The notes: generated by a model not told the origin, from the letters alone. A stretch of DNA of 64,000 nucleotides from Nucisporomicrobium flavum (GCF_016464385.1 NZ_JADMLH010000021.1:1-64000); one strand, 5' to 3'; positions 52,956 to 61,802 are shown, counted from the stretch's first letter. Numbers and translations are program-made.

Positions 52956-53579
52956 CTACCGGCTGAACCGCCCGGCGGCGGGTCCCTCCAGGTGACCCGC
53001 CGGCAGGCGTCGGCCGCAGATCGCCAGCAACAGATCCTGCGCGCGCCCCCGGACAAGCTCGCCCGAGCCGTACGACCAGTCGAGGTCCGTCGCCGCCAGC
53101 CGTACGCCGCCCAGCTCCGCGCCGAAGAAGGCCACATTGCGCGGCCGCAGCCCCTCCAGCACCAGGCCGAGACGCTCAGGCGGCACGACCCGGCCGACGC
53201 CCAGCGCCACGGTGATGTCCAGGTGGTGGATGACGTCGTGGGACAGCGCGCCGGCCGCTCCCCCGCCCGGCGGCGTCCACGGGTGGGCGACGTTGTCCCG
53301 CAGCTGCTGAAGTAGCTGGTCCGCGGTCAGCCGGGCGGCGTCGCGGCGGGCGCTGCGGTCCGCCATGCGGTTGACGTTCCCGCGGGCCCGTGCCAGCTCC
53401 AGCACCACCCGCCACATCGGCACCCGGAAGGGCTGCGTGGTGTGGGCGACCACCTCGCGCACCCGCCAGCCCTCGCACAACGTGGGCGCGTCCCACTGCT
53501 CCGGCCGCAGCCCCGCCAGCACGTTCACCATGTCCGTACGCTCGGCCACCACCGCGGCCCGTACTCGTTCGTCACTCAT
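52956..53579 (-). CDS. Mycothiol-dependent maleylpyruvate-isomerase/DinB-like protein
   Basis: 207 aa. DinB/MDMPI four-helix bundle: LCEGWRVREVVAHTTQP holds the first conserved His, and SHDVIHHLDITVALG the second and third, for a metal site. C-terminal YGSGELVRGRAQDLLLAICGR is typical of the actinobacterial family that uses mycothiol. Substrate unknown. Convergent with the Crp/Fnr gene with no gap. Confidence 0.82.
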   Translation of the reverse strand: MSDERVRAAVVAERTDMVNVLAGLRPEQWDAPTLCEGWRVREVVAHTTQPFRVPMWRVVLELARARGNVNRMADRSARRDAARLTADQLLQQLRDNVAHPWTPPGGGAAGALSHDVIHHLDITVALGVGRVVPPERLGLVLEGLRPRNVAFFGAELGGVRLAATDLDWSYGSGELVRGRAQDLLLAICGRRLPAGHLEGPAAGRFSR

Positions 53580-53607
53580 GCCCCTTCTACGCCGGGGCGG
53601 GGCGGAA

Positions 53608-54303
53608 CTAACCGGCCGGCGCCGGAGCGACCGCGGCGGTCTTGAGGCCGGCGGCGTACACGTCCACGTACTCGCGGCCGGTCAGCGTCATGAGCTCGTA
53701 CATGATCTCGTCGGTGACCGCCCGCTCGACGAAGCGGTCGCCGGCCCGGTCCGCGAAGCGGGAGAAGTCCAGCGGCTTGCCGAAGTGCATGCGGACCCGC
53801 TTGACCGCCGGGATCAGCCTGCCGGTCGGCTGGATCTCGTCGGTGTTGAGCAGCGCCACCGGCACGACCGGCGCGCCGCTCTCCAGCGCCAGCCGGGCCA
53901 CCCCGGTCTTGCCCCGGTAGAGGCGGCCGTCCGGCGAGCGGGTGCCCTCGGGGTAGATGCCCGCGATGTTGCCCGAGCGCAGCACCCGCAGCTGGGTGTC
54001 GAGGGCCGCGCGGGCCGCCTTGCCGCCCGAACGGTCCACCGGGATCGTCCCCGTGCCGACGAAGAACTGCCGCATGAGCCGGCCTTTGATGCCCTTGCCG
54101 GTGAAGTACTCGGCTTTGGCGACGAAGGTCACTCTGCGCCCGAGCACCAACGGTGTGAAGATCGAGTCGGAGAACGACAGGTGGTTGCAGGCCAGGATCA
54201 CCGGACCGGTCTGCGGCACGTGCTCGAGCCCTCGCACGTCGGGGCGGAACACGACCTTGAGGACCGGCCCGAGGAGCACGTACTTCAGCAGCCAGTAGAA
54301 CAC
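53608..54303 (-). CDS. plsC: 1-acyl-sn-glycerol-3-phosphate acyltransferase
   Basis: 231 aa. Transfers an acyl chain to lysophosphatidate to make phosphatidate at the inner membrane. Catalytic NHLSFSD (block I, about residue 41) and IYPEGTRSPDGRLYRGKTG (block III) are present, with an N-terminal hydrophobic patch. GTG 54303 has GGAAGGA upstream. An Rv2182c-like gene holds this position in the mycobacterial neighbourhood. Confidence 0.88.
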   Translation of the reverse strand: MFYWLLKYVLLGPVLKVVFRPDVRGLEHVPQTGPVILACNHLSFSDSIFTPLVLGRRVTFVAKAEYFTGKGIKGRLMRQFFVGTGTIPVDRSGGKAARAALDTQLRVLRSGNIAGIYPEGTRSPDGRLYRGKTGVARLALESGAPVVPVALLNTDEIQPTGRLIPAVKRVRMHFGKPLDFSRFADRAGDRFVERAVTDEIMYELMTLTGREYVDVYAAGLKTAAVAPAPAG

Positions 54304-54439
54304 CGGTGTCCTTCCCGTCGAGGGCAGCCAAAGCGTACGAAGCGGGAGCGGCACGCCACAACGCACTCCCGCAAGCGGTACCTGTCGTGTCACCATTCAA
54401 GGCACGCGCGCGACGTGCGCGGGGCGAGGAGTGTGCAGG

Positions 54440-55291
54440 GTGTCTGCGGGTGGCGCCCGTCGCGGGCGGCGGGACAACGGGATCGACGCGGCCGACTACG
54501 CGGCCGCGGGCGACGTGGATCCGCGTGTCGGCGAGCACCTGCTCGACGTCCTGGCGGCCGGCGGGATCGCCGCCTACCTGCAGCCGTCCGCCGATCTGAA
54601 CCCGATCCTGCGCGCCACCACCTTCCCCGCCCGCCCCACCGACCGGCTCTACGTGGACCGCCTGCACCTCGCGACCGCCCGGGAGCACCTGCACAAACTC
54701 ACCGGCGGCTCGGGACCGACCCCGCCCGCGCCCCGGCCCGACCCGGCCGCGGCCGGCGACCAGAGCGACGTGGACGCCGAGTGGGCCAAGATCGTCGCGG
54801 GCTTCCACACCGCCGTCGACCCGACCGCCCCGCCGTGGCCGGCCGCGGAGGGCATCGACCCCACGGCGGCACCGCCCGAGCCGCCGGCGTTCGAGCCGCC
54901 GAAGTCCCAGCCGGGCGACCGGCTGACCTCGGCGACCGACTTCACCGGCATCCAGCTCAACCGCCGGCGCACCGACCGGGTGGACGAGCCGCCGGGCATG
55001 CTGGACGGCCTCGACACGTTCGGCGCCGGGCTCGAGGACGACGAGGACGACGAGCGGTACGTGCCGCCGCCCCCGCCGCCGCTGCCGCACATCTCCAAGT
55101 ACGCGATCGCCGGGGTGCTCGGCGTCGTCCTGGGTTTCGTGCTGTTCGTCTTCCCGTGGCTGCTCCCGATCGAGCGCACGATCGTGACGCTGATCGGCTT
55201 TACCGCGATCGTCGCGGGAGCGGTGACGCTGGTGTGGCGGCTGCGCTCGGGTGAGGACGACGACGACTTCGACGACGGCGCAGTCGTCTGA
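54440..55291 (+). CDS. DUF308-like membrane protein with acidic tail
   Basis: 283 aa. Soluble N-terminal part (NGIDAADYAAAGDVDPRVG, then a Pro-rich linker of about 110 residues), an acidic EDDEDDE run, two membrane helices (about 222-262) and a short C-terminal acidic tail. Known in actinomycetes as DUF308-containing proteins of unknown function. GTG 54440 is favoured because GAGGAG lies about 9 nt before it; GTG 54431 is too close to that site. Confidence 0.7.
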   Translation: MSAGGARRGRRDNGIDAADYAAAGDVDPRVGEHLLDVLAAGGIAAYLQPSADLNPILRATTFPARPTDRLYVDRLHLATAREHLHKLTGGSGPTPPAPRPDPAAAGDQSDVDAEWAKIVAGFHTAVDPTAPPWPAAEGIDPTAAPPEPPAFEPPKSQPGDRLTSATDFTGIQLNRRRTDRVDEPPGMLDGLDTFGAGLEDDEDDERYVPPPPPPLPHISKYAIAGVLGVVLGFVLFVFPWLLPIERTIVTLIGFTAIVAGAVTLVWRLRSGEDDDDFDDGAVV

Positions 55292-55338
55292 AACCCTCCC
55301 ATAGACCCCCGCCTCTATATCGCTGGGTAGTCATCGCG

Positions 55339-55344
55339 TAACCT
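55339..55344 (+). promoter_or_regulatory. -10 box of otsA, leaderless
   Basis: TAACCT with 7 nt to the ATG at 55352 and no ribosome-binding site. Confidence 0.4.
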
Positions 55345-55351
55345 CTCGTAA

Positions 55352-56767
55352 ATGCGTCAGAGCTCGCTCGTGGTCGTCGCCAACCGTCTGCCGCTCGACG
55401 ACAGCACCGCGCCCGACGGCGCCTGCGAGTGGAGGCGCAGCCCCGGCGGCCTCGCCAGCGCCCTGCACGCGATCCTGCAGCAGACCCCCGCCACCTGGGT
55501 CGGCTGGGCGGGCGGCACCGGGGAGGCACCGTCCCTGCCGGACATCGGCACCCTGCGGATCCGCCCGGTCGGACTCTCCGCGGACGAGCTGCACGGCTAC
55601 TACGAGGGGTTCGCCAACTCGACGCTGTGGCCGCTCTACCACGACGCCGTCGAGCAGCCCGTCTTCGACCGCGGCTGGTGGGAGACGTACCGCGACGTCA
55701 ACCGGCGCTTCGCGGAGGCGGCCGCCGAGGTGGTCGAGCCCGGCGGGGCGGTCTGGGTGCAGGACTACCACCTGCAGCTCGTCCCCCAGCTGATCCGCGA
55801 GCTGCGCCCGGACGTGCTGATCGGCTTCTTCCTGCACGTGCCGTTCCCGCCGCCGGAGCTGTTCATGCAGCTGCCCCGCCGGGTGGAGCTGCTGCGCGGG
55901 ATGCTCGGCGCCGACCTGGTCGGGTTCCAGCGCCCGCAGGCCGCGCACAACGTGGCCCAGCTCGCCGTCAAGCTGCTGGGCGCGCCGGTCACCGCCAACG
56001 ACCAGATCACTGTGGACGGGCGTACGGTGCGCACCGGCGCGTTCCCCGTGTCGATCGACGTGACGGAGATGCAGGCGCTGGCCGCCCGACCCGACGTGCG
56101 CGACCGGGCGCGGCAGCTGCGTACGGACCTGGGCCGCCCGAGGCGCGTGCTGCTGAGCGTCGACCGGCTCGACTACACCAAGGGCATCGAGCACCGGCTG
56201 ACCGCGTACAGCGAGTTGCTGCGCGACGGGCGGGTGAAGGTCCGCGACACGGTGATGATCCAGGTGGCGGTGCCCAGCCGGGAACGCGTGGAGAACTACC
56301 GGGTGCTGCGCGACCGCATCGAGGGCGAGGTCGGGCGGATCAACGGCGAGTACGGCCGCGTCGGCGAGACCGCCATCCACTACCTCAACCAGCCCTTCGA
56401 CCGCGCCGACCTGGCCGCGCTCTACCAGACCGCCGACGTGATGGTGGTGACCCCGCTGCGCGACGGCATGAACCTCGTCGCCAAGGAGTACGTGGCAGCA
56501 CGCGCGGACGATGCCGGCGCGCTGGTGCTCAGCGAGTTCGCCGGCGCCGCGGCCGAGCTGGCGGACGCGTTCCTGGTGAACCCGCACGACGTGGACGGGC
56601 TGAAGGAGACGCTGCTGCACGCGATGGAGGCCGACCAGCGGGACCTGGAGCGGCGCATGGCAGCGATGCGGGCGCACCTGACCAGCCACGACATCCTCGC
56701 GTGGGCAAGGGCGTACCTGACGGCGCTGGACCGGACCGGCCGGATCGCCGCCTGGCTACGGCGCTGA
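55352..56767 (+). CDS. otsA: Trehalose-6-phosphate synthase
   Basis: 471 aa GT20 enzyme joining UDP-glucose and glucose-6-phosphate. VVANRLPLD, SPGGLASALH, WVQDYHLQLVPQLIR, GFFLHVPFPPPELF and LDYTKGIEHRLTAY are the sugar-nucleotide and phosphate-binding segments, and PLRDGMNLVAKEYVAAR is near the end. It makes a trehalose precursor for stress tolerance and glycolipids. No otsB phosphatase adjoins it. Its 3' end overlaps the convergent OmpR regulator by 12 bp. Confidence 0.93.
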   Translation: MRQSSLVVVANRLPLDDSTAPDGACEWRRSPGGLASALHAILQQTPATWVGWAGGTGEAPSLPDIGTLRIRPVGLSADELHGYYEGFANSTLWPLYHDAVEQPVFDRGWWETYRDVNRRFAEAAAEVVEPGGAVWVQDYHLQLVPQLIRELRPDVLIGFFLHVPFPPPELFMQLPRRVELLRGMLGADLVGFQRPQAAHNVAQLAVKLLGAPVTANDQITVDGRTVRTGAFPVSIDVTEMQALAARPDVRDRARQLRTDLGRPRRVLLSVDRLDYTKGIEHRLTAYSELLRDGRVKVRDTVMIQVAVPSRERVENYRVLRDRIEGEVGRINGEYGRVGETAIHYLNQPFDRADLAALYQTADVMVVTPLRDGMNLVAKEYVAARADDAGALVLSEFAGAAAELADAFLVNPHDVDGLKETLLHAMEADQRDLERRMAAMRAHLTSHDILAWARAYLTALDRTGRIAAWLRR

Positions 56768-57433
56768 CCGCCCGATCCGGTAGCCGGCCCGGGGCACGGT
56801 CCGCACGATCTGCGGGTCACCGAGCTTGCGGCGCAGGTTCATCACGGTCACCCGGACGACGTTGGTGAACGGGTCGGTGTGCTCGTCCCACACCTGCTCG
56901 AGCAGGTCCTCCGTGCTGACCGCCTGCCCCTGCCCGCGCATGAGGGCGTGCAGGACGCCGAACTCCTTGACCGTGAGGTGCAGCGGGCGGCCGTCGCGGG
57001 TGGCCGTACGGGCGGCGACGTCGACCACCACGCCGTCGAGCTCCAGCACCGGGGGCAGCGCCGGGGCCGTACGCCGGGCCAGCACCTGCACCCGCGCCAG
57101 CAGCTCGGCGAAGGCGAACGGCTTGGTCAGGTAGTCCTCCGCGCCCAGCCCGAGCCCGGCCACCCGGTCGTAGATGCCGCACGCGGCGGTCAGCAGCAGG
57201 ACCCGGGTGCCGAGCCGCTCGCGGATCACCCAGCGGCAGACGTCGTCGCCGCTGCGGCCGGGCATGTCCCGGTCGAGCACGGCCACGTCGTAGCGGTTCA
57301 CGCCGAGCCGCTCCTGGGCGGCTTCGCCGTCGTAGCAGACGTCGACCGCCATGGCCGCCCGGCGCAGGCCGACGGCCACGGTGTCCGCGAGCAGGCGTTC
57401 GTCATCGGCTACCAGGATCCGCACGCCGGTCAC
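56756..57433 (-). CDS. Orphan OmpR/PhoB-family response regulator
   Basis: 225 aa. Receiver domain with D10/D11 pocket, phospho-acceptor D54 (AVLDRDMPG), switch Lys in YLTKPF, then a winged-helix DNA-binding domain (LTVKEFGVLHALMRGQGQAVS, NVVRVTVMNLRRKLG, VRTVPRAGYRI). No histidine kinase is adjacent. Two tandem 11-bp repeats lie 10 bp upstream and a similar pair precedes the neighbouring membrane gene, so both are probable targets. Confidence 0.92.
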   Translation of the reverse strand: MTGVRILVADDERLLADTVAVGLRRAAMAVDVCYDGEAAQERLGVNRYDVAVLDRDMPGRSGDDVCRWVIRERLGTRVLLLTAACGIYDRVAGLGLGAEDYLTKPFAFAELLARVQVLARRTAPALPPVLELDGVVVDVAARTATRDGRPLHLTVKEFGVLHALMRGQGQAVSTEDLLEQVWDEHTDPFTNVVRVTVMNLRRKLGDPQIVRTVPRAGYRIGRSAP

Positions 57434-57443
57434 TATCGAATCC

Positions 57444-57465
57444 CCTGCATAAAGCCGGGATAAAG
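57444..57465 (-). promoter_or_regulatory. Tandem 11-bp repeats, autoregulatory site (candidate)
   Basis: Plus-strand CCTGCATAAAG (57444-57454) followed without gap by CCGGGATAAAG (57455-57465), identical at 9 of 11 positions. OmpR/PhoB proteins bind exactly such 11-bp direct repeats. The pair starts 11 bp upstream of the regulator's GTG. Confidence 0.6.
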
Positions 57466-57466
57466 A

Positions 57467-59215
57467 TCAGGTGACCGGCTGCCAGAGCCACACGTCGAGC
57501 ACCCGCCGCGGCGGCCCGAAGATCTGCTCGACCAGGATCCGCATCGGCTCGTGCGCGGCGTCGGCGCGCAGCACCAGCACCGAGCCGTTCCAGCGCCGCA
57601 CCTCGGCCTGGGCCGCGGCCCGGTCGGGCCCGGAGACCACCGGTACGGTCCCCGACGTCAGCAGGCCGGTGACGAGCCGGCTCAGCGTGCCCGGCCGGGC
57701 GGGGCCCATGACGCCGGTGCCGTGCACGCCGGGCCCGAGGAAGTAGCCCTCCGGGACCGGGAACTCGTGCAGCGCCGCCGCGCTCCAGCCAAGCGTCTCG
57801 CGTCCGGCCCAGTTGCTCGGTACGGGCACCGGCACCAGCGTGCTGCCCGCGGGCACGTACGGCCGCCACGCGCCGGACGAGATGAACACCGGCGGCGGCG
57901 CCTCGGGCATCGCGGGCACCGGCGTGGGCGCCAGCGGCAGCAGCGCGGCGGCGATCGCGTACCGCCCGGTGCGCCACGGCAGCCGGTCCCAGCCCAGCGC
58001 GACCAGCACCACCAGGGCGCCGATGACGACGTACGTGAACCGGCTCGGCATGAGCAGCCCCAGCACCGGCAGGCCCCGCGGCAGCCAGGCCAGCGGGCCG
58101 GGCTCGCCGGACACCTCCCCGCCGACGCGCAGCACCGGGCCCAGCGACAGGACGGCCGCCGCCAGGGCCGTCACCGCCGCGACCCGCGCCGCGACGGACC
58201 GCCGCCACAGCACGACCGCGAGCAGCACCGCCACCAGCGTCAGCGGCCAGCCGAACCAGCTGTTCTGCTCGATGCGCCCCACGACCGCCTCGGAGGCCGG
58301 GCCGCCGGCGAGGGTGTCCCGCGAGAACGTCAGGTACGTCAGCGGATCCTCGCCCCACGACGTGAAGAACGGCATGCTCGCGAACGACATCGGGCCGTGG
58401 AACTGGAACCAGATCGGGTACGCGCACAGCACCCCCGCCACAGCCGCGGTGACCCCGAGCGCCCCGAGGAACGCCCGTGCGCGCCGCCGCGCCTCGTCAC
58501 GCCGGAAGGCGGCGTACGCGATGGTCATGACCAGGCAGCCGACCGCCGTGATCAGCAACAACTCCTCGTTGACGAACAGCTGGTACGTCACCAGCAGGCC
58601 GAGGACCACCCCGTCCCGCCGGACCCGGCCGCCGGCACCCAGCCGGGCCACCGCGGCGACGATCAGCGGCAACGCGAAGTTCGACACGAAGTTCGGCTGG
58701 CCGTTCGCGTGGTGGATGACGCCGGGCGCGAACCCCGCGAGGGCACCACCGGCGAAGGCGGCCGCCCGCGACCGCACCAGGTGGCGGCGCAGCACCCAGT
58801 ACGCGCTGAACGCCGTGCCCGCGCAGGCCCCGGCCATCCACACCACGTACGCGACCCGCGGCCCGGCCAGCATCGTCACCGGCGCGAGCGGCAGCGTGAC
58901 CCCGAGCACCGAGGTGTTCGCCATCATGTTCACGCCGTCCGGCACGTTCTGCCGCGCCGAGAACAGCGGGTTCTCCAGGTGCCGCACCGAGTACGCCCCG
59001 TGCGACAGCAGCCACTGGAACCAGGTGTTGTCCGGCGGCAGGTGCGCCGACAGCGTCCCGTCCGGGTCGGCGAGGTACCGGCCCATCACGACCAGGCCGA
59101 GGGCGACGTACACCGCCGCGGCGCCGAGGTCCGGGCGATGCCGGCGCAGCCACGACGAGGCGGGCGCCGCTGCCGGGCCGGACCCGCGGCGACGCTCGAG
59201 GAGCGAGTTGACCAT
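57467..59215 (-). CDS. GT-C-like multi-pass membrane protein
   Basis: 582 aa with about 12 membrane helices from residue 30 to 440 and a soluble C-terminal domain of about 140 residues. In the first outside loop HLPPDNTWFQWLLSHGAYSV contains acidic residues placed as in GT-C glycosyltransferases, but the motif is not diagnostic, so sugar transfer is a family-level guess. Pairs of 11-bp repeats upstream suggest control by the adjacent orphan OmpR regulator. ATG 59215 with TACGGT 8 nt upstream. Confidence 0.65.
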   Translation of the reverse strand: MVNSLLERRRGSGPAAAPASSWLRRHRPDLGAAAVYVALGLVVMGRYLADPDGTLSAHLPPDNTWFQWLLSHGAYSVRHLENPLFSARQNVPDGVNMMANTSVLGVTLPLAPVTMLAGPRVAYVVWMAGACAGTAFSAYWVLRRHLVRSRAAAFAGGALAGFAPGVIHHANGQPNFVSNFALPLIVAAVARLGAGGRVRRDGVVLGLLVTYQLFVNEELLLITAVGCLVMTIAYAAFRRDEARRRARAFLGALGVTAAVAGVLCAYPIWFQFHGPMSFASMPFFTSWGEDPLTYLTFSRDTLAGGPASEAVVGRIEQNSWFGWPLTLVAVLLAVVLWRRSVAARVAAVTALAAAVLSLGPVLRVGGEVSGEPGPLAWLPRGLPVLGLLMPSRFTYVVIGALVVLVALGWDRLPWRTGRYAIAAALLPLAPTPVPAMPEAPPPVFISSGAWRPYVPAGSTLVPVPVPSNWAGRETLGWSAAALHEFPVPEGYFLGPGVHGTGVMGPARPGTLSRLVTGLLTSGTVPVVSGPDRAAAQAEVRRWNGSVLVLRADAAHEPMRILVEQIFGPPRRVLDVWLWQPVT

Positions 59216-59235
59216 GGGCGCCGACCGTACGGACG

Positions 59236-59257
59236 CCCCGATAAGCGCTGGATAAAC
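59236..59257 (-). promoter_or_regulatory. Tandem 11-bp repeats before the GT-C-like gene
   Basis: Plus-strand CCCCGATAAGC (59236-59246) and GCTGGATAAAC (59247-59257), 20 bp upstream of the gene's ATG. With the repeats at 57444-57465 the half-sites share the core ATAA at the same position in each 11-mer. Confidence 0.5.
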
Positions 59258-59260
59258 GAG

Positions 59261-60031
59261 CTACCCGGCGAGCTCCTTGACGAGCCAGTCGAGGATCGCG
59301 TCGATCGGGTCGCGCCACGCCGGGTCCAGCATCAGGTCGTGGCCCATGCCGGGGAACAGCAGCGGCGCGCCGCCGTAGCGGGCCGCCGTCCGGTCGAGGG
59401 CCTTGCGGGTGACCACCCGGTCGTCCGGGCTGCCCACGACCAGGACCGGCGGCGAGCCCACCGGGTCCGCGGGCTCCGGGGCGGTGAACAGCGATCGGGC
59501 GACGGCAGACGGCGTGCGGGTGAGGCGTTCGACGTGTGCCTCCGGCGCGTCCGCGCCGAACAGTTGCTTGCGGCTCAGCGTCAGAGCCCCGCCGACCAGC
59601 GCCGGCAGGGTGCCGAGCGGGTTGACCCGCAGCGCCGCGCCGAGGGCCGGCCAGCCGTGCAGCACCGGCGCCGCCAGCACCGCGGCCCGCGCCGGATACC
59701 GGGCGAGCGCGTGCGCGACGACGAGCGCGCCGGTGCCGTGGCCGACCAGCACGGTCTGCCGGGGCAGGCCCGCGGCAACCTGGACGACGTCGTGCACGTA
59801 CGCCCGCAGCGACCCCCGCTCGCGCGGCGTCAGCGCGTACGCGGCGAACCCCCGCGACGCGGCATGTCCGAGCCAGTGTTCCCGGAACGCCCAGCCGCCG
59901 TGGCCGAGCCCGGGTACGAACAGCAGCGGCGGTTCCCCCTCGTCGGGGTGCGGCAGGGCGCTGAACACCTCCCGGCGCACCGGCGGCACCGGCGACGTCC
60001 AGTCCTCGAAGCGCAGCAGCCGCGAGCTCAT
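59261..60031 (-). CDS. Alpha/beta-hydrolase fold protein lacking the nucleophile
   Basis: 256 aa. Alpha/beta-hydrolase pattern with oxyanion-region FVPGLGHGGW (39-47), Asp pair D203/D204 in SPDDRVV and catalytic-position H231 in GMGHDLML. The nucleophile elbow reads GHGTG (97-101), so the position of the usual Ser is Gly99. It therefore may not hydrolyse esters and could have a binding role or other chemistry. ATG overlaps the FMO stop by 4 bp, so it is translationally coupled to the monooxygenase. Confidence 0.8.
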   Translation of the reverse strand: MSSRLLRFEDWTSPVPPVRREVFSALPHPDEGEPPLLFVPGLGHGGWAFREHWLGHAASRGFAAYALTPRERGSLRAYVHDVVQVAAGLPRQTVLVGHGTGALVVAHALARYPARAAVLAAPVLHGWPALGAALRVNPLGTLPALVGGALTLSRKQLFGADAPEAHVERLTRTPSAVARSLFTAPEPADPVGSPPVLVVGSPDDRVVTRKALDRTAARYGGAPLLFPGMGHDLMLDPAWRDPIDAILDWLVKELAG

Positions 60032-61374
60032 GAGGTCGCCTCCATCCGGTCCAGGAGATCCCCGAGCGCGCGCAGGTAGTTGGTGAAGCCGACCTCGAAC
60101 CAGTGCCGCGACGACGGCACCACGTGCAGCCGGGTCCACGACCGCAGCGGCCTCGTCGACTCCTTCTGCTGCACCAGGGCGGCGCGTTCCGGGTCGGTGT
60201 CGCGCAGCCGCAGCCAGCGGGCCACCGCGACGCTCTGCCAGTGGGCCAGCGGGAACAGCCCGCCGTCGGCCTGCACCAGCCCGACCACGGCGAGCGTCGG
60301 GTGCCGCCGGGCGAACGCGTGCAGGTGGAGGTCGGGCTTGCCCTCCTCGTCCACGTCGAGCAGCTCCGGGGCGAGGAACTCGAAGCGCGGCAGGTAGCCC
60401 GTGGCCGTGACCACGAGGTCGGGCTCGACGCGGCGGCCGTCGGCGAACTCCACCGTGGAGCCCTCGAGCCGGGCGACGTCGGGGACCGGGGTGATCCGCC
60501 CGTGGCCCACGTAGTAGACGAGCTGGCTGTTGACGACCGGGTGGCTCTCGTACGGGCGGTGGTCCGGCGCGGGCAGGCCGTACCGGGTGACGTCGCCGAT
60601 CGTGAGCCGGACCGTGCGGTGGTACAGCCACTGCCGCACCCGCAGCGGCAGGCGCAGCTGGAGCAGCTTGGCGTTGACCTGGTCGGCGGGGCGGCCGAAG
60701 ACGTACTTGGGCGCGTACCAGTAGCCGCGCCGGGTCGAGTGCCAGACGGTGGTGGCCTGCTGGGCGGCCTCGACGGCGATGTCGCAGCCGGTGTTGCCGC
60801 CGCCGATCACCAGCACCTTGCGGCCGCGCAGCTGCGCCGGGTCCTTGTACGCCGCCGCGTGCATGATCCGCCCTCGGAACGCCGACGCGTCCACGGACAG
60901 CGGCTTCGGCGACCAGTTGTGCCCGTTGGCGACCACGACCGCGGCGTAACGCTGGACCCGCTCGGCGCCGCCGCCGGTGCTGCGGGTCGTCACGTCCCAG
61001 CGGCCGTCGCCGACCGGCGTCACGGACACCACCTCGGTGCCGAACCAGATGCTCATCCGCAGGGCGAAGTGTTCGGCGTACCGCTCGAGGTAGGTGAGCA
61101 CCCGGGTGTGGTCGGGATAGTCGGGCCAGTCGTCCGGCATCGGGAAGTCGGGGAACTCGGTGAGCGGGCGGGACGAGATCAAGTGGGTGCCGGCGTACAC
61201 CGGGCTGCGGTCGTGCCGCCAGTTCCAGGCGCCGCCCACCGAGGTCTCGCGCTCGTAGCAGTCGACGGAAAAACCCTGCTCTCGCAGGTTCTTGATCGTG
61301 GCGAGGCCGCTCGCGCCCGCGCCGACCACGCAGACCGCGTCGTGCCGGTCGGCGATCTCAGGGGTGTCGTGCAC
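60028..61374 (-). CDS. Flavin-containing monooxygenase (FMO/BVMO-like)
   Basis: 448 aa. FAD motif GAGASG (18-23), NADPH motif GGGNTG (191-196) and the FMO-identifying FxGxxxHxxxY at F167-Y176 (FRGRIMHAAAY). It should use NADPH and O2 to oxygenate a soft nucleophile or ketone; the substrate is unknown. GTG 61374 is the start. It is transcribed ahead of the nucleophile-less hydrolase, and divergent from the ArsR operon with 88 bp between starts. Confidence 0.88.
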   Translation of the reverse strand: MHDTPEIADRHDAVCVVGAGASGLATIKNLREQGFSVDCYERETSVGGAWNWRHDRSPVYAGTHLISSRPLTEFPDFPMPDDWPDYPDHTRVLTYLERYAEHFALRMSIWFGTEVVSVTPVGDGRWDVTTRSTGGGAERVQRYAAVVVANGHNWSPKPLSVDASAFRGRIMHAAAYKDPAQLRGRKVLVIGGGNTGCDIAVEAAQQATTVWHSTRRGYWYAPKYVFGRPADQVNAKLLQLRLPLRVRQWLYHRTVRLTIGDVTRYGLPAPDHRPYESHPVVNSQLVYYVGHGRITPVPDVARLEGSTVEFADGRRVEPDLVVTATGYLPRFEFLAPELLDVDEEGKPDLHLHAFARRHPTLAVVGLVQADGGLFPLAHWQSVAVARWLRLRDTDPERAALVQQKESTRPLRSWTRLHVVPSSRHWFEVGFTNYLRALGDLLDRMEATS

Positions 61375-61426
61375 CCGGGAATCCTTGCAGAACGCGGCGT
61401 ACGCCCGGAAGGGGCAAATTCCTGGG

Positions 61427-61457
61427 TTGACCGATCCCGTGCCGCGCGCAATAGTTA
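61427..61457 (+). promoter_or_regulatory. Promoter of the ArsR operon
   Basis: TTGACC (61427-61432) and TAGTTA (61452-61457) are 19 bp apart, and the GTG follows 5 nt later. A leaderless promoter with a slightly long spacer. Confidence 0.4.
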
Positions 61458-61462
61458 GGCTC

Positions 61463-61801
61463 GTGCCTAAGTATCAGGACGAGCTCGACGCCGTGCTCCG
61501 CGCCCTCGCGGATCCGACGCGCCGGGCCGTCGTGGAACGGCTGGCGAAGTCACCGGCCGTCGTGTCCGACCTGGCGGCACCGTTCTCCATGGCGTTGCCG
61601 TCGCTGATGCAGCACCTGCGGGTCCTGGAGGACGCGGGCGTCGTCACGTCGGAGAAGCACGGGCGCGTCCGCACCGTGAGCCTGCGGCCGGGCGCCCTCG
61701 ACGTCCTGCACCTGTGGCTCGACGAGCAACGAACCCCCGCGGAGCGCCAGGCCGACCGGATCGGCATCCACCTGACCCGTACGAACCCGAAGGAAGACTG
61801 A
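61463..61801 (+). CDS. ArsR-family regulator
   Basis: 112 aa. Winged HTH: LDAVLRALADPTRRAVVERL, SPAVVSDLAAPFSMALPSLMQHLRVLEDAGVV and HGRVRTVSLRP. It lacks obvious metal-ligand cysteines, unlike arsenic sensors. It heads a three-gene unit with a RibD-like reductase and an AHSA1-type protein, a grouping often seen in actinomycetes where the regulator controls its own operon. GTG start at the edge of a -10 box. Confidence 0.9.
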   Translation: MPKYQDELDAVLRALADPTRRAVVERLAKSPAVVSDLAAPFSMALPSLMQHLRVLEDAGVVTSEKHGRVRTVSLRPGALDVLHLWLDEQRTPAERQADRIGIHLTRTNPKED

Positions 61802-61802
61802 C

